Origin: Falsiroseomonas sp035644895
GTDB lineage: Bacteria > Pseudomonadota > Alphaproteobacteria > Acetobacterales > Acetobacteraceae
Length of the DNA: 7,955 bases
Assembly (NCBI GenBank): GCA_035644895.1
Contig: DASQNQ010000302.1
Location: 1-7,955, forward strand
Reading direction: 5' to 3'
Shown here: positions 1-5,784 of the stretch, piece by piece
How positions within the stretch are numbered: the first letter of the stretch is position 1
Layout: each line of letters begins with the position of its first letter
Translations under genes and position numbers: made by a program
Notes under the pieces: model-generated
What the model saw: the letters and a program-made list of their open reading frames with translations, nothing else
The model's database searches: none
What the model was told of the DNA's origin: nothing

Positions 1-190
1 GGCGCGCGCCCGTACCGCGCGCCTTGCGCATCAGCCCGACCTGGGTGCGCCTGCCCTCCACCACGCCGCCGAAGGCCGTGGAGTAGCCCGGTCCGGTGGC
101 CATCCCCCGCAGGTTCGGCAGGTCGAACATGGTATGCGCCGCATCCGCGCGGTGCGCGCCGTCGTTGATCGTGTCCTCTGTGTTGTCCAT
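1..190 (-). CDS. Cupin-domain-like protein, N-terminal part (cut by window edge)
   Basis: Only the first 63 codons lie in the window; the gene continues past the left edge. The protein starts MDNTEDTIND and then reads DLPNLRGMATGPGYSTAFGGVVEGRR followed after a few residues by GLMRKARGTGAR. The pattern of a GPGYSTAFG-type strand, then a basic turn leading to a G-x-GA-R segment, resembles the first strands of small single-domain cupins. In those the metal-binding histidines would follow just beyond the visible end. Those residues cannot be checked here, so the family call is tentative. The ATG at 188-190 is chosen because a purine-rich GAGAGGGAAG sequence precedes it. It begins 21 nt after the stop of the Gfo/Idh/MocA gene on the same strand, so it is probably the last visible cistron of the operon. 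Small cupins in catabolic operons act as isomerases, dioxygenases or lyases; which applies is unknown. Confidence 0.6.
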   Translation of the reverse strand, partial: MDNTEDTINDGAHRADAAHTMFDLPNLRGMATGPGYSTAFGGVVEGRRTQVGLMRKARGTGAR

Positions 191-211
191 CGCTGCTTCC
201 CTCTCCTCGGA

Positions 212-1204
212 TCACGGGCCGAGCCGCACCGTCCGTCCCGTTGCGGCGGACTCTGCCACCGCCTCCAGCACCGCGACGTTGGCGATCTTCTGCGCGTCCG
301 TGAAGGGGTACGCCGCGCCCCCGAGCACGGCGGCGGCGAAGGCTTCCAAGTTGAGTACCACGGCGTTCTCCCAGGCGTATTCGTGCATCTCGCGCGTGCC
401 GTCGCGCAGCTCGACCGTGAGCGTCGCTGGCCCTGGCGTGTCGGGGTGCGAGGCGTTGCGGATTTCCGCCCACCCCTCCGAGCCGAAGACGCGGCAGGCG
501 ATGTAGAGCGGTGTCTCCAGGATGGCGCTTGCAAACCCGCTGGCGCCCGAAGCGAAGCGCAGCTGGATCGAGACGAGATCGCCGCGCGGCCGGTCCGAGA
601 CGAGGCGCTCGGCCCGCGCATGCACCTCCTCGATCGGGCCGAACAGGTCCAGGAAGGCGTCGGTCAGGTGGACGCCCATGCCGGTATGGGCGGCCGGGTA
701 GTGCGGGTCCACGCGCCAGTCGCCGGGCTTCAGGTGGGTCAGCTTGGCATGGCTGAAATTCGCCTCGATGTGCAGCGGCGTGCCGAGCCGCCCCTCCTGC
801 AGGAGCGCTCGCAGGCGGCGCATCGCGGGCTCAAACCGCCGCTCATGCCCGACGCCCAGCACGACACCCGCGCGCCGGCATGCCTCGACGGAGGCTTGGG
901 CATCGGCACGGGTCATGGCGAGAGGCTTCTCGCAGAAGACGTGGCGCCCCGCGGCCGCCGCCTCCAGCACCTGCGCCGTGTGGAGCGCCTGCGGCGTGCA
1001 GAGCACGACGGCCTGCACCTCTCGGTCTCGCAGCGCCTCGGTCAACGAGGCCGAGAGGGGCAATCCGTGTTCCTGCGCGAAGCCGGCGTGAGAGGCCGCA
1101 TCAGGCTCCACAGCCCGGACCACGCGCAGCCGGGGCGACCCTGAGAGGCTTCGCACCACCTGCCGCCCCCACCAGCCGAGCCCCGCGACCGCGACCTGCA
1201 ACAT
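212..1204 (-). CDS. Gfo/Idh/MocA family NAD(P)-dependent oxidoreductase
   Basis: This 330-residue protein has the usual length and layout of the family: an N-terminal Rossmann domain and a C-terminal alpha/beta dimerisation and substrate domain. Visible motifs are the dinucleotide-binding GLGWWG at residues 8-13, the LCTP strand end at 68-71, the signature EKPLAMT at 92-98 whose lysine normally contacts substrate and nicotinamide, and GMGVHLTD at 175-182, which corresponds to the conserved catalytic-site aspartate/histidine segment (D182, H179). Members oxidise sugars, inositols or related polyols, or reduce keto forms, in the cytoplasm; a few act on aromatic-derived aldehydes. The exact substrate cannot be read from the sequence. 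The ATG at 1202-1204 follows the flavin reductase stop by 12 nt, and its Shine-Dalgarno sequence overlaps that stop (TGAGGAG), pointing to co-translation. The family call is firm, the role in this pathway is not. Confidence 0.93.
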   Translation of the reverse strand: MLQVAVAGLGWWGRQVVRSLSGSPRLRVVRAVEPDAASHAGFAQEHGLPLSASLTEALRDREVQAVVLCTPQALHTAQVLEAAAAGRHVFCEKPLAMTRADAQASVEACRRAGVVLGVGHERRFEPAMRRLRALLQEGRLGTPLHIEANFSHAKLTHLKPGDWRVDPHYPAAHTGMGVHLTDAFLDLFGPIEEVHARAERLVSDRPRGDLVSIQLRFASGASGFASAILETPLYIACRVFGSEGWAEIRNASHPDTPGPATLTVELRDGTREMHEYAWENAVVLNLEAFAAAVLGGAAYPFTDAQKIANVAVLEAVAESAATGRTVRLGP

Positions 1205-1216
1205 CGTCCGGACTCC

Positions 1217-1738
1217 TCAAGGAAGCGGCGCCGCCGTGCCGTAGCGGCCCGCATCGAAAACGAGCGGATCGCCCTCCGCCTCGGCGGCCCGGTGGATGCG
1301 GCCGATCAGGACCACGTGGTCGCCGGCCTGCACCGCGCGCTCTAGGCTGCACTCGAAGCTTGCGAGGCTTCCCGGCAGCACCGGGCAGCCGCCCAGCCCG
1401 CCATTCCACCGGATCCCCATGAAGCGGTCAGGCGCCGGCGATGCGAACCGGCGCGCGAGCGCGTGCTGCGCCGCCGAGAGCACGTTGACGGCGAACCATC
1501 CGGTCTCGAGGAACACGGGCAGCGATCCCGCACGCGCGCCAATGCTCCAGAGCAGCAGCGGCGGGTCGAGGGAGACGGCGGCGAGTGAGTTCGCCGTCAG
1601 GCCGAGGACCTGGCCGGAGGGCGCGCGGGCCGTCACCACGGTGACGCCGGTGGCGAAGCGGCCGAGGGCCCGGCGCAGCGCGCCGGGATCCGTGCCCGTG
1701 GAACCTTCGGGCAGCCTTGCCGCAGCACCGTCCCGCAT
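1217..1738 (-). CDS. Flavin reductase family protein (FMN/FAD:NADH reductase component)
   Basis: The 173-residue product matches the small FMN-binding split-barrel flavin reductases (HpaC/ActVB-like, typically about 160-190 residues). Conserved segments are LGRFATGVTVVTA at 25-37, GLTANSLAAVSLDPP at 46-60, the WFAVNVLS strand at 81-88, GDHVVLIGRI at 139-148 and a C-terminal PLVFDAGRYG at 158-167. These enzymes use NAD(P)H to reduce free FMN or FAD, which diffuses to a partner monooxygenase. The obvious partner here is the LLM-class monooxygenase encoded upstream in the same operon. The stop of the preceding receptor gene is only 3 nt before this ATG, so translation is probably coupled; its own ribosome-binding site is weak. 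A histidine often seen near the C-terminus before the GRYG segment is replaced by aspartate (FDAG), a common variation. Partner assignment is inference from gene order. Confidence 0.92.
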   Translation of the reverse strand: MRDGAAARLPEGSTGTDPGALRRALGRFATGVTVVTARAPSGQVLGLTANSLAAVSLDPPLLLWSIGARAGSLPVFLETGWFAVNVLSAAQHALARRFASPAPDRFMGIRWNGGLGGCPVLPGSLASFECSLERAVQAGDHVVLIGRIHRAAEAEGDPLVFDAGRYGTAAPLP

Positions 1739-1741
1739 CGG

Positions 1742-2719
1742 CTACTCGGGGGTGATGTTGGCGAGGCGCACCGCCTCGCGCATCCGGTCGATGTCCCGCG
1801 CGATCAGGGTGCCGAACTCCTCCGGCGTCATCGGCGTGAGCTGGACGCCCATGCGGGCGTTCTGCTCGGCGAAGGCCGGGTCCGTCAGCACGCGGTTCAC
1901 CTCGGCGTTCATGCGCTCGATGATCGTGCGCGGCGTGCCGGCCGGCGCCATCAGCCCGTTCCAGAGGCCGAAGTCGTAGCCCGGCAGCAGCTCCGCGACG
2001 GCCGGCAGTTCCGGGAACGTCGTCGTGCGCTGCGGTGCAGACGTGGCGATGCCACGCATGCGGCCGCCGCGGATCAACGGCTCCAGCGTGAAGGTGGCGT
2101 CCGCCATCAGCTGGATCTGCCCGGCCATGAGCTGCGTCCGCGCCTCGGAGTAGTTGCGGAAGGGGACATGCGTCATGCGCACGCCGGCCATGGCGGCCAG
2201 CACCTCCGTCGAGAGGTGGAACATGGAGCCGGGGCCGGAGGAGGCGAAGTTGACGTCGCCAGGGTTCGCGCGAGCGTGCTCGATCAGCCCGCGCAGGTCC
2301 TGTGCCGGCAGCCCGTTATGGACCGCGAAGACGAGCGGGAGGGAGTTCACCGCGGCCACCGGCACAAGGTCACGGAGGAGCACGATGGGGCGGCGCGGCT
2401 GCAGCGTTTCGTTCACCGCCGCATTGGTGCTCGGGAAGACGAAGCTGTAGCCGTCCGGGGGGCTCTTCGCCACGTGGTCGAGGCCGATGGTGCCGGCGAG
2501 CCCGGCCCGGTTCTCGACGAAGAACGGGCGGCCCGTGTTGGCCGTCAGTCGTTCCACCAGGGCCCGCATGGCTGTGTCGGAGGAGCCGGCGGGCGCGGAC
2601 GGGACGACGATCCGCACGGGGCGGTTCGGCCAGTCGCCCGCCTGCGCGCGGGCGATGCGCGGTGCGGCGAGGCCCGTGGCCAGCGCCGACAGGGCCAGGG
2701 TTCTCCGGAGCAGGATCAT
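1742..2719 (-). CDS. Bug/TctC-family tripartite tricarboxylate transporter substrate-binding protein
   Basis: The mature protein is a periplasmic two-lobed binding protein; the 325-residue length is typical. An N-terminal export signal is visible: twin arginine at residues 5-6 (LLRRTLALSA), a hydrophobic core to about 19, and a probable cleavage after ARA at 23-25. The paired arginines allow a Tat signal, but Sec is equally possible. Family hallmarks follow: WPNRPVRIVVPSAPAGSSD at 30-48, a VENRAGLAGTIG segment, and a SPPDGYSF segment. Later come the usual HVPF and LMAGQIQLM segments in the second lobe. Bug proteins bind organic acids, amides or aromatic acids and either feed a TctAB membrane pair or act as sensors; no TctA or TctB gene is in the window. 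The ATG at 2717-2719 is chosen over longer in-frame starts because GGGAGG sits just upstream and the signal peptide starts there. The ligand is unknown. Confidence 0.95.
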   Translation of the reverse strand: MILLRRTLALSALATGLAAPRIARAQAGDWPNRPVRIVVPSAPAGSSDTAMRALVERLTANTGRPFFVENRAGLAGTIGLDHVAKSPPDGYSFVFPSTNAAVNETLQPRRPIVLLRDLVPVAAVNSLPLVFAVHNGLPAQDLRGLIEHARANPGDVNFASSGPGSMFHLSTEVLAAMAGVRMTHVPFRNYSEARTQLMAGQIQLMADATFTLEPLIRGGRMRGIATSAPQRTTTFPELPAVAELLPGYDFGLWNGLMAPAGTPRTIIERMNAEVNRVLTDPAFAEQNARMGVQLTPMTPEEFGTLIARDIDRMREAVRLANITPE

Positions 2720-2831
2720 GCGTGACCTCCCTTGCAAGGGGCGCGTCGTCGAATGGCACGCCCGCCATGGCCAAAGCCTACGCCCAGCGCCGGCGCTGCC
2801 GGCAGACACAAACAGAGCAGCGGCCCTCGCG
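2720..2831 (-). other. Intergenic gap between hydrolase and receptor genes with overlapping palindromes
   Basis: This is the largest gap in the leftward gene string (112 nt). It contains the receptor's ribosome-binding site (GGGAGG near 2726-2731) and two overlapping GC-rich palindromes: CAGCGCCGGCGCTG at 2785-2798 and CTGCCGGCAG at 2796-2805. There is no run of T after either on the minus strand, so a classical rho-independent terminator is not supported. They could form small RNA hairpins that limit read-through or stabilise the upstream message, or be operators; no convincing promoter was found. Confidence 0.4.
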
Positions 2832-3635
2832 TCAGCGCAGGCCGAGGAAGTCCGACACGGCTTCCGCAAAGCCATCGGCATTGTCGATGTTCGGCAGGTG
2901 CGCCGCGCGCGGCACCTCGGCGAACTGCGCACCGGGCGTGCGTTCGGCCATCTCACGCATCACGGCAGGCGGCGCCGCGGCATCCTCTGCCCCGCAGACG
3001 AACAGCGCGGGCACCGCGATCCGGTGGAGGTCCCGCAGGTAGTCCAGTCGCTTCAGCGCGGCGGCACACCCCGCATATCCGGCCGGCGGCGTGGCAAGGA
3101 TCATCTCCGACACGCGCTCGACCTCCGCGGGACTGGCGGCGCGGAAGCCGGCGTTCAGCCAGCGCTCGAGCGTGCCGGGGAGCAGCGCCTGCATGCCGCC
3201 GGCACGGAGCGCAGCCAGGCGCTCGTCCCAGGACCGCACGAACGGCTCCGGCGCGTCGGCCCGCGCATCGCAGCAGACGAGCCGCTCGACCTGGGACGAG
3301 TGGTAGATCGCCAGCCCCAGCGCCGTCATGCCGCCGAGCGAGAGGCCCATGACCGAGGCCCGCGCTGCGCCCACCGCGTCCAGCACCGCGACCGCGTCGC
3401 CGACCAGCATAGCAAATGAATACTCCGCCTCCGGCGCCTCGCTGCGCCCATGGCCGCGCGTGTCGTAGCGGATCAGCCTGTATCGCCGCGTCAGCAGCGC
3501 CACCTGGCCGTCCCACATGCTGTGGTCCGCCGCGAGGCTGTTCAGCAGCAGCAGCGCCGGCGCGTCCGGGGTAGGTCCCGGATCCTCCCGCCAGAAGAGC
3601 CGCGCGCCGGCGGTCTGCACGTGGCCCTGGCGCAT
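2832..3635 (-). CDS. Alpha/beta-fold hydrolase, 3-oxoadipate enol-lactonase-like
   Basis: A 267-residue single-domain alpha/beta hydrolase. The catalytic triad is readable: nucleophile serine in GLSLGG (Ser99), acid in GAEDAAAP (Asp218) and histidine in AAHLPNID (His246). The oxyanion-side LLNSLAADHSMW and the strand RYDTRGHGRS are characteristic of the PcaD/enol-lactonase branch, which opens lactones in aromatic acid degradation; related members cleave carbon-carbon bonds or esters, so the reaction is not fixed by sequence. The ATG at 3633-3635 shares one base with the stop of the monooxygenase gene (TGATG), which indicates translational coupling; a GTG at 3636-3638 immediately before it would add one residue. 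The gene follows an oxygenase, which suits a role in opening a lactone or ester made by Baeyer-Villiger-type oxygenation. That link is inference. Confidence 0.93.
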   Translation of the reverse strand: MRQGHVQTAGARLFWREDPGPTPDAPALLLLNSLAADHSMWDGQVALLTRRYRLIRYDTRGHGRSEAPEAEYSFAMLVGDAVAVLDAVGAARASVMGLSLGGMTALGLAIYHSSQVERLVCCDARADAPEPFVRSWDERLAALRAGGMQALLPGTLERWLNAGFRAASPAEVERVSEMILATPPAGYAGCAAALKRLDYLRDLHRIAVPALFVCGAEDAAAPPAVMREMAERTPGAQFAEVPRAAHLPNIDNADGFAEAVSDFLGLR

Positions 3636-4747
3636 CACTCGGCTGCCTGGTGCGGCACCGCGCGCGCGATGGCATCGTTCAGCCGCGGCAGGACCTTCTC
3701 GGCCATGAGGATCATCGAGCGGCGGCCGAGCTGGCGGTCCGCCCAGTCCTTCCCGGCATAGAGCAGGGTGCCGAAGTCGCCGACCTCCGCGCGGAAGGCC
3801 ATGAGCTTGTCGGCCACCATGGACGGCGTGCCCCAGATGACGAGGCGCTCGAGCACGCCCTCCAGCGTCACCTCGTCATCCGGCTGGTCCAGCCGTGACT
3901 TGAACAGGGCCAGCCGCCCGCCGCGGCGCATCTTGGTGAGCAGCTGGCTGTAGTAGAAGCGATAGGGGCTCTGCGGGCCCAGCGCGTAGTCGCGCGCCGT
4001 TGCCGCGTCCTCGGCCACGAAGATGCTCTTGGCGACGCGCCAGTTCGCGGCCTCCGCGGCGCGGCCGGCCCTTGCGCACCCCTCGACGTATTTCGGCCAG
4101 TGGGAGCGCACCCATTCCGGCATCAGGAAGTTGGCCGAGATCGGCTCCCATCCCCGCGCCGCGGCCTCCGTCACGCCCCTGCTGTGCGGCGCCACCGCAG
4201 TGACGACGATGGGCGGGTGGGGACGCTGGAGCGGGCGCGGCAGGATGCCCTGCCCGATCTCCGGCACGAAGGTGCGGCGGGTGGAAACCGACCAGTGCTT
4301 TCCCTGGATGTCGTAGGGTGCCTCCCCGGTCCAGATGGCGAGCACCGTGTTGATGCCCTCCAGGAACATCTCGGCGCGGTCCTTGTCGAGGTTCCCGTAG
4401 GCCTCCGCATCCGAGAGCAGCCCGCCCGGGCTGACCCCGAAGATGAACCGCCCGTCCAGCAGGTGGTCGAGCATCGCGAGGTGCGACGCCACCGCCACGG
4501 GATGCGTGTTCGGCATGTTCACCGTGCCGGTGCCGAGGCGGATGCGCTTCGTCACGTCCGCCAGGGTCGCCAGGAACATGGCGCAGGAGGTGATGTTCTC
4601 CGCCTGGTCCGTCGCGTGTTCCCCGCAATAGGCCTCGGTGAAGCCGAGCTCGTCGGCGAGGATGTAGGCCTCCCGGTCCTCCCGAAGCGACTGGCGCCAG
4701 TCCTTGTCCAACGGGTGGATCGGCATGGTGAAGAAGCCGAGCTGCAT
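3635..4747 (-). CDS. LLM-class flavin-dependent monooxygenase (bacterial luciferase-like)
   Basis: The 370-residue protein has the luciferase-like TIM-barrel sequence pattern: MQLGFFTMPIHP at the N-terminus, ILADELGFTEAYCGEH at 29-44 with the E43-H44 pair, LGTGTVNMPNTHPVAVA at 71-87, then LDHLLDGRFIFGVSPG at 93-108, and RPHPPIVVT at 175-183. The stretch with HPVAVA-x(n)-LLDGRF-x-GVSPG is the strongest family signature. Such enzymes bind FMNH2 (or F420 in some lineages), activate O2 and insert one oxygen into terpenes, alkanes, ketones, alkanesulfonates or chelators; it resembles the limonene-monooxygenase/alkanal-monooxygenase side of the family. An FMN-dependent two-component system is favoured because a flavin reductase gene lies three cistrons downstream. 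The ATG at 4745-4747 is preferred over an in-frame start 37 codons earlier because GGGAGGAGCAGG precedes it and the family begins at this MQLGFF. Substrate unknown. Confidence 0.94.
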   Translation of the reverse strand: MQLGFFTMPIHPLDKDWRQSLREDREAYILADELGFTEAYCGEHATDQAENITSCAMFLATLADVTKRIRLGTGTVNMPNTHPVAVASHLAMLDHLLDGRFIFGVSPGGLLSDAEAYGNLDKDRAEMFLEGINTVLAIWTGEAPYDIQGKHWSVSTRRTFVPEIGQGILPRPLQRPHPPIVVTAVAPHSRGVTEAAARGWEPISANFLMPEWVRSHWPKYVEGCARAGRAAEAANWRVAKSIFVAEDAATARDYALGPQSPYRFYYSQLLTKMRRGGRLALFKSRLDQPDDEVTLEGVLERLVIWGTPSMVADKLMAFRAEVGDFGTLLYAGKDWADRQLGRRSMILMAEKVLPRLNDAIARAVPHQAAE

Positions 4748-4776
4748 CGGGTGACCTGCTCCTCCCGTCTGCCGGA

Positions 4777-4804
4777 AGTCTAGGCGCGGCCAGAGGCGCG
4801 GCAA
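4777..4804 (-). promoter_or_regulatory. Possible internal sigma70-type promoter before the monooxygenase gene
   Basis: In the 80-nt gap between the first dehydrogenase stop and the monooxygenase start, the minus strand reads TTGCCG, a 16-nt spacer, then TAGACT. Each hexamer matches the sigma70 consensus at four of six positions. Initiation would fall about 20-25 nt before the monooxygenase ATG. In GC-rich DNA such matches arise by chance, so this is only a candidate. Confidence 0.22.
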
Positions 4805-4827
4805 ATCATCTCTTCTGCGGCGCGTCA

Positions 4828-5712
4828 TCAGTTTTCCCGATGGCGACCCGGCCACCAAGCGGGGAGGGTTGAGGCATCGCGGCCGCCCCAGCCCGCCGCG
4901 GAGGCGCCGTCATAGACCTCCAGCGCGCGGGCCACGACCGGCAGGTCGGCCCCTGTGGACCGCGCCTCCTCCAGCATGGTCCGGAGGTCCTTGCGGATCA
5001 GGTCCACGTCGAAGGTGACCGGCGCCGGCTCCCCGCCGCGCAGCGCCTCCGCGATCGCGGGGCCGCGGTTCTTCAGCACGTTCGGCCCGCCGGAGGTGTC
5101 CGCGAACAGCTCCATCAGCCAGGCGGGCTCGTGCCCCAGGTGGCGGCAGAGTGTCAGCGCCTCCCCGAGCGCCTGGTAGTAGACGAGCAGCGGCAGGTTG
5201 ATCGCGAGCTTCATGGACGCGCCCGCGCCGACCGGCCCCACATGCTCGACCCGCCGGCACAGGTCGTCGAGCACCGGCCGTGCACGCGCCACGTCGCCGG
5301 GGTCCCCCCCGGCAAGCCCGAGCAGCTTCCCCTGCCGCGCCGGGCCGGTGGTTCCGCCGACCGGACATTCGACATAGGCACCGCCTTGTGCCCTGACGCG
5401 CTCCGCCAGCGCAGCCTGGACCTGCGGCCGCACCGTGCTCATCTCCAGCACCAGCTTGCCGGACAGGTCGGCCTCCAGCACGCGCCCGTACACCGCCTCG
5501 ATCGCGGCCGCGTCGGCGAGGATGGTCAGGATCACCTCCGCCTCCCGCGCCAGCGCGGCGGGATCGGCGGCCTCCGTCGCGCCGCGGTCGAGCAGCGGCC
5601 GCACCTTCCCCGGCGTGCGGTTCCAGACCGCCACGGCGTGGCCCCGTTCAAGCAGCCGCTCCGCCATCGCGCCGCCCATGCGGCCAAGCCCGGCAATGCC
5701 GATGCGTGCCAT
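4828..5712 (-). CDS. NAD(P)-dependent beta-hydroxyacid dehydrogenase (3-hydroxyisobutyrate dehydrogenase family), copy 1
   Basis: The 294-residue protein has the family's Rossmann domain plus all-helical C-terminal domain. GLGRMG at 8-13 is the dinucleotide loop and NRT at 31-33 after the second strand suggests NADP preference. The substrate-binding segment reads ECPVGGTTGPARQG at 115-128, a departure from the classic DAPVSGG, and the catalytic lysine is Lys168 in GAGASMK, with the supporting Asn172. Such enzymes oxidise beta-hydroxy acids to semialdehydes or reduce tartronate- or succinate-semialdehyde type compounds. The ATG at 5710-5712 is preferred because GGGAGGG lies 7 nt upstream; an in-frame TTG two codons earlier is less likely. 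It is the first gene of the leftward operon and diverges from a second family member. It is clearly not a recent duplicate: active-site loops and cofactor-loop residues differ between the two. Confidence 0.94.
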   Translation of the reverse strand: MARIGIAGLGRMGGAMAERLLERGHAVAVWNRTPGKVRPLLDRGATEAADPAALAREAEVILTILADAAAIEAVYGRVLEADLSGKLVLEMSTVRPQVQAALAERVRAQGGAYVECPVGGTTGPARQGKLLGLAGGDPGDVARARPVLDDLCRRVEHVGPVGAGASMKLAINLPLLVYYQALGEALTLCRHLGHEPAWLMELFADTSGGPNVLKNRGPAIAEALRGGEPAPVTFDVDLIRKDLRTMLEEARSTGADLPVVARALEVYDGASAAGWGGRDASTLPAWWPGRHREN

Positions 5713-5784
5713 GTCCAATCCCTCCCGTCGCGTTATGCTGCACGCATGATGGCTCCGAACGGGCCGCCGCGGGAGGGGAAGCAC
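5713..5784. promoter_or_regulatory. Shared divergent control region between the two dehydrogenase genes
   Basis: This 72-bp gap must carry the start signals for both transcription units unless promoters lie inside the genes. Both ribosome-binding sites are visible and mirrored: CCCTCCCG at 5720-5727 serves the minus gene and CGGGAGGG at 5770-5777 serves the plus gene. Weak promoter-like hexamers overlap in the middle: TATGCT at 5734-5739 on the plus strand, and on the minus strand TTCGGA (5754-5759) with CATAAC (5732-5737) at a 16-nt spacing. A short dyad ATGC-N5-GCAT spans 5735-5747 and could be an operator half-site pair. None of these is strong; the divergent arrangement itself is the solid observation. 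Confidence 0.4.

Noticed and set aside
31..621. Minus-strand open frame overlapping the ends of the Gfo/Idh/MocA and cupin-like genes
   Set aside because: Out of frame with both; the translation is low-complexity arginine/serine-rich, while the true frames give conserved motifs and a ribosome-binding site.
134..1144. Long plus-strand open frame (336 codons) opposite the Gfo/Idh/MocA gene
   Set aside because: Arginine-, alanine- and histidine-rich translation without domain pattern; it mirrors a clear enzyme gene on the other strand and is a product of high GC content.
2785..2805. Rho-independent terminator after the hydrolase gene
   Set aside because: The palindromes have no adequate loop and no T-run follows on the minus strand, so a terminator is not supported.
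2720..2956. 79-codon in-frame extension of the Bug receptor
   Set aside because: It would bury the export signal inside the protein and overlap the hydrolase gene; GGGAGG before 2719 decides the start.
5131..5784. Upstream in-frame extension of the second dehydrogenase by more than 200 codons
   Set aside because: It is antisense to the first dehydrogenase, carries no domain, and the strong ribosome-binding site and the conserved N-terminus place the start at 5785.
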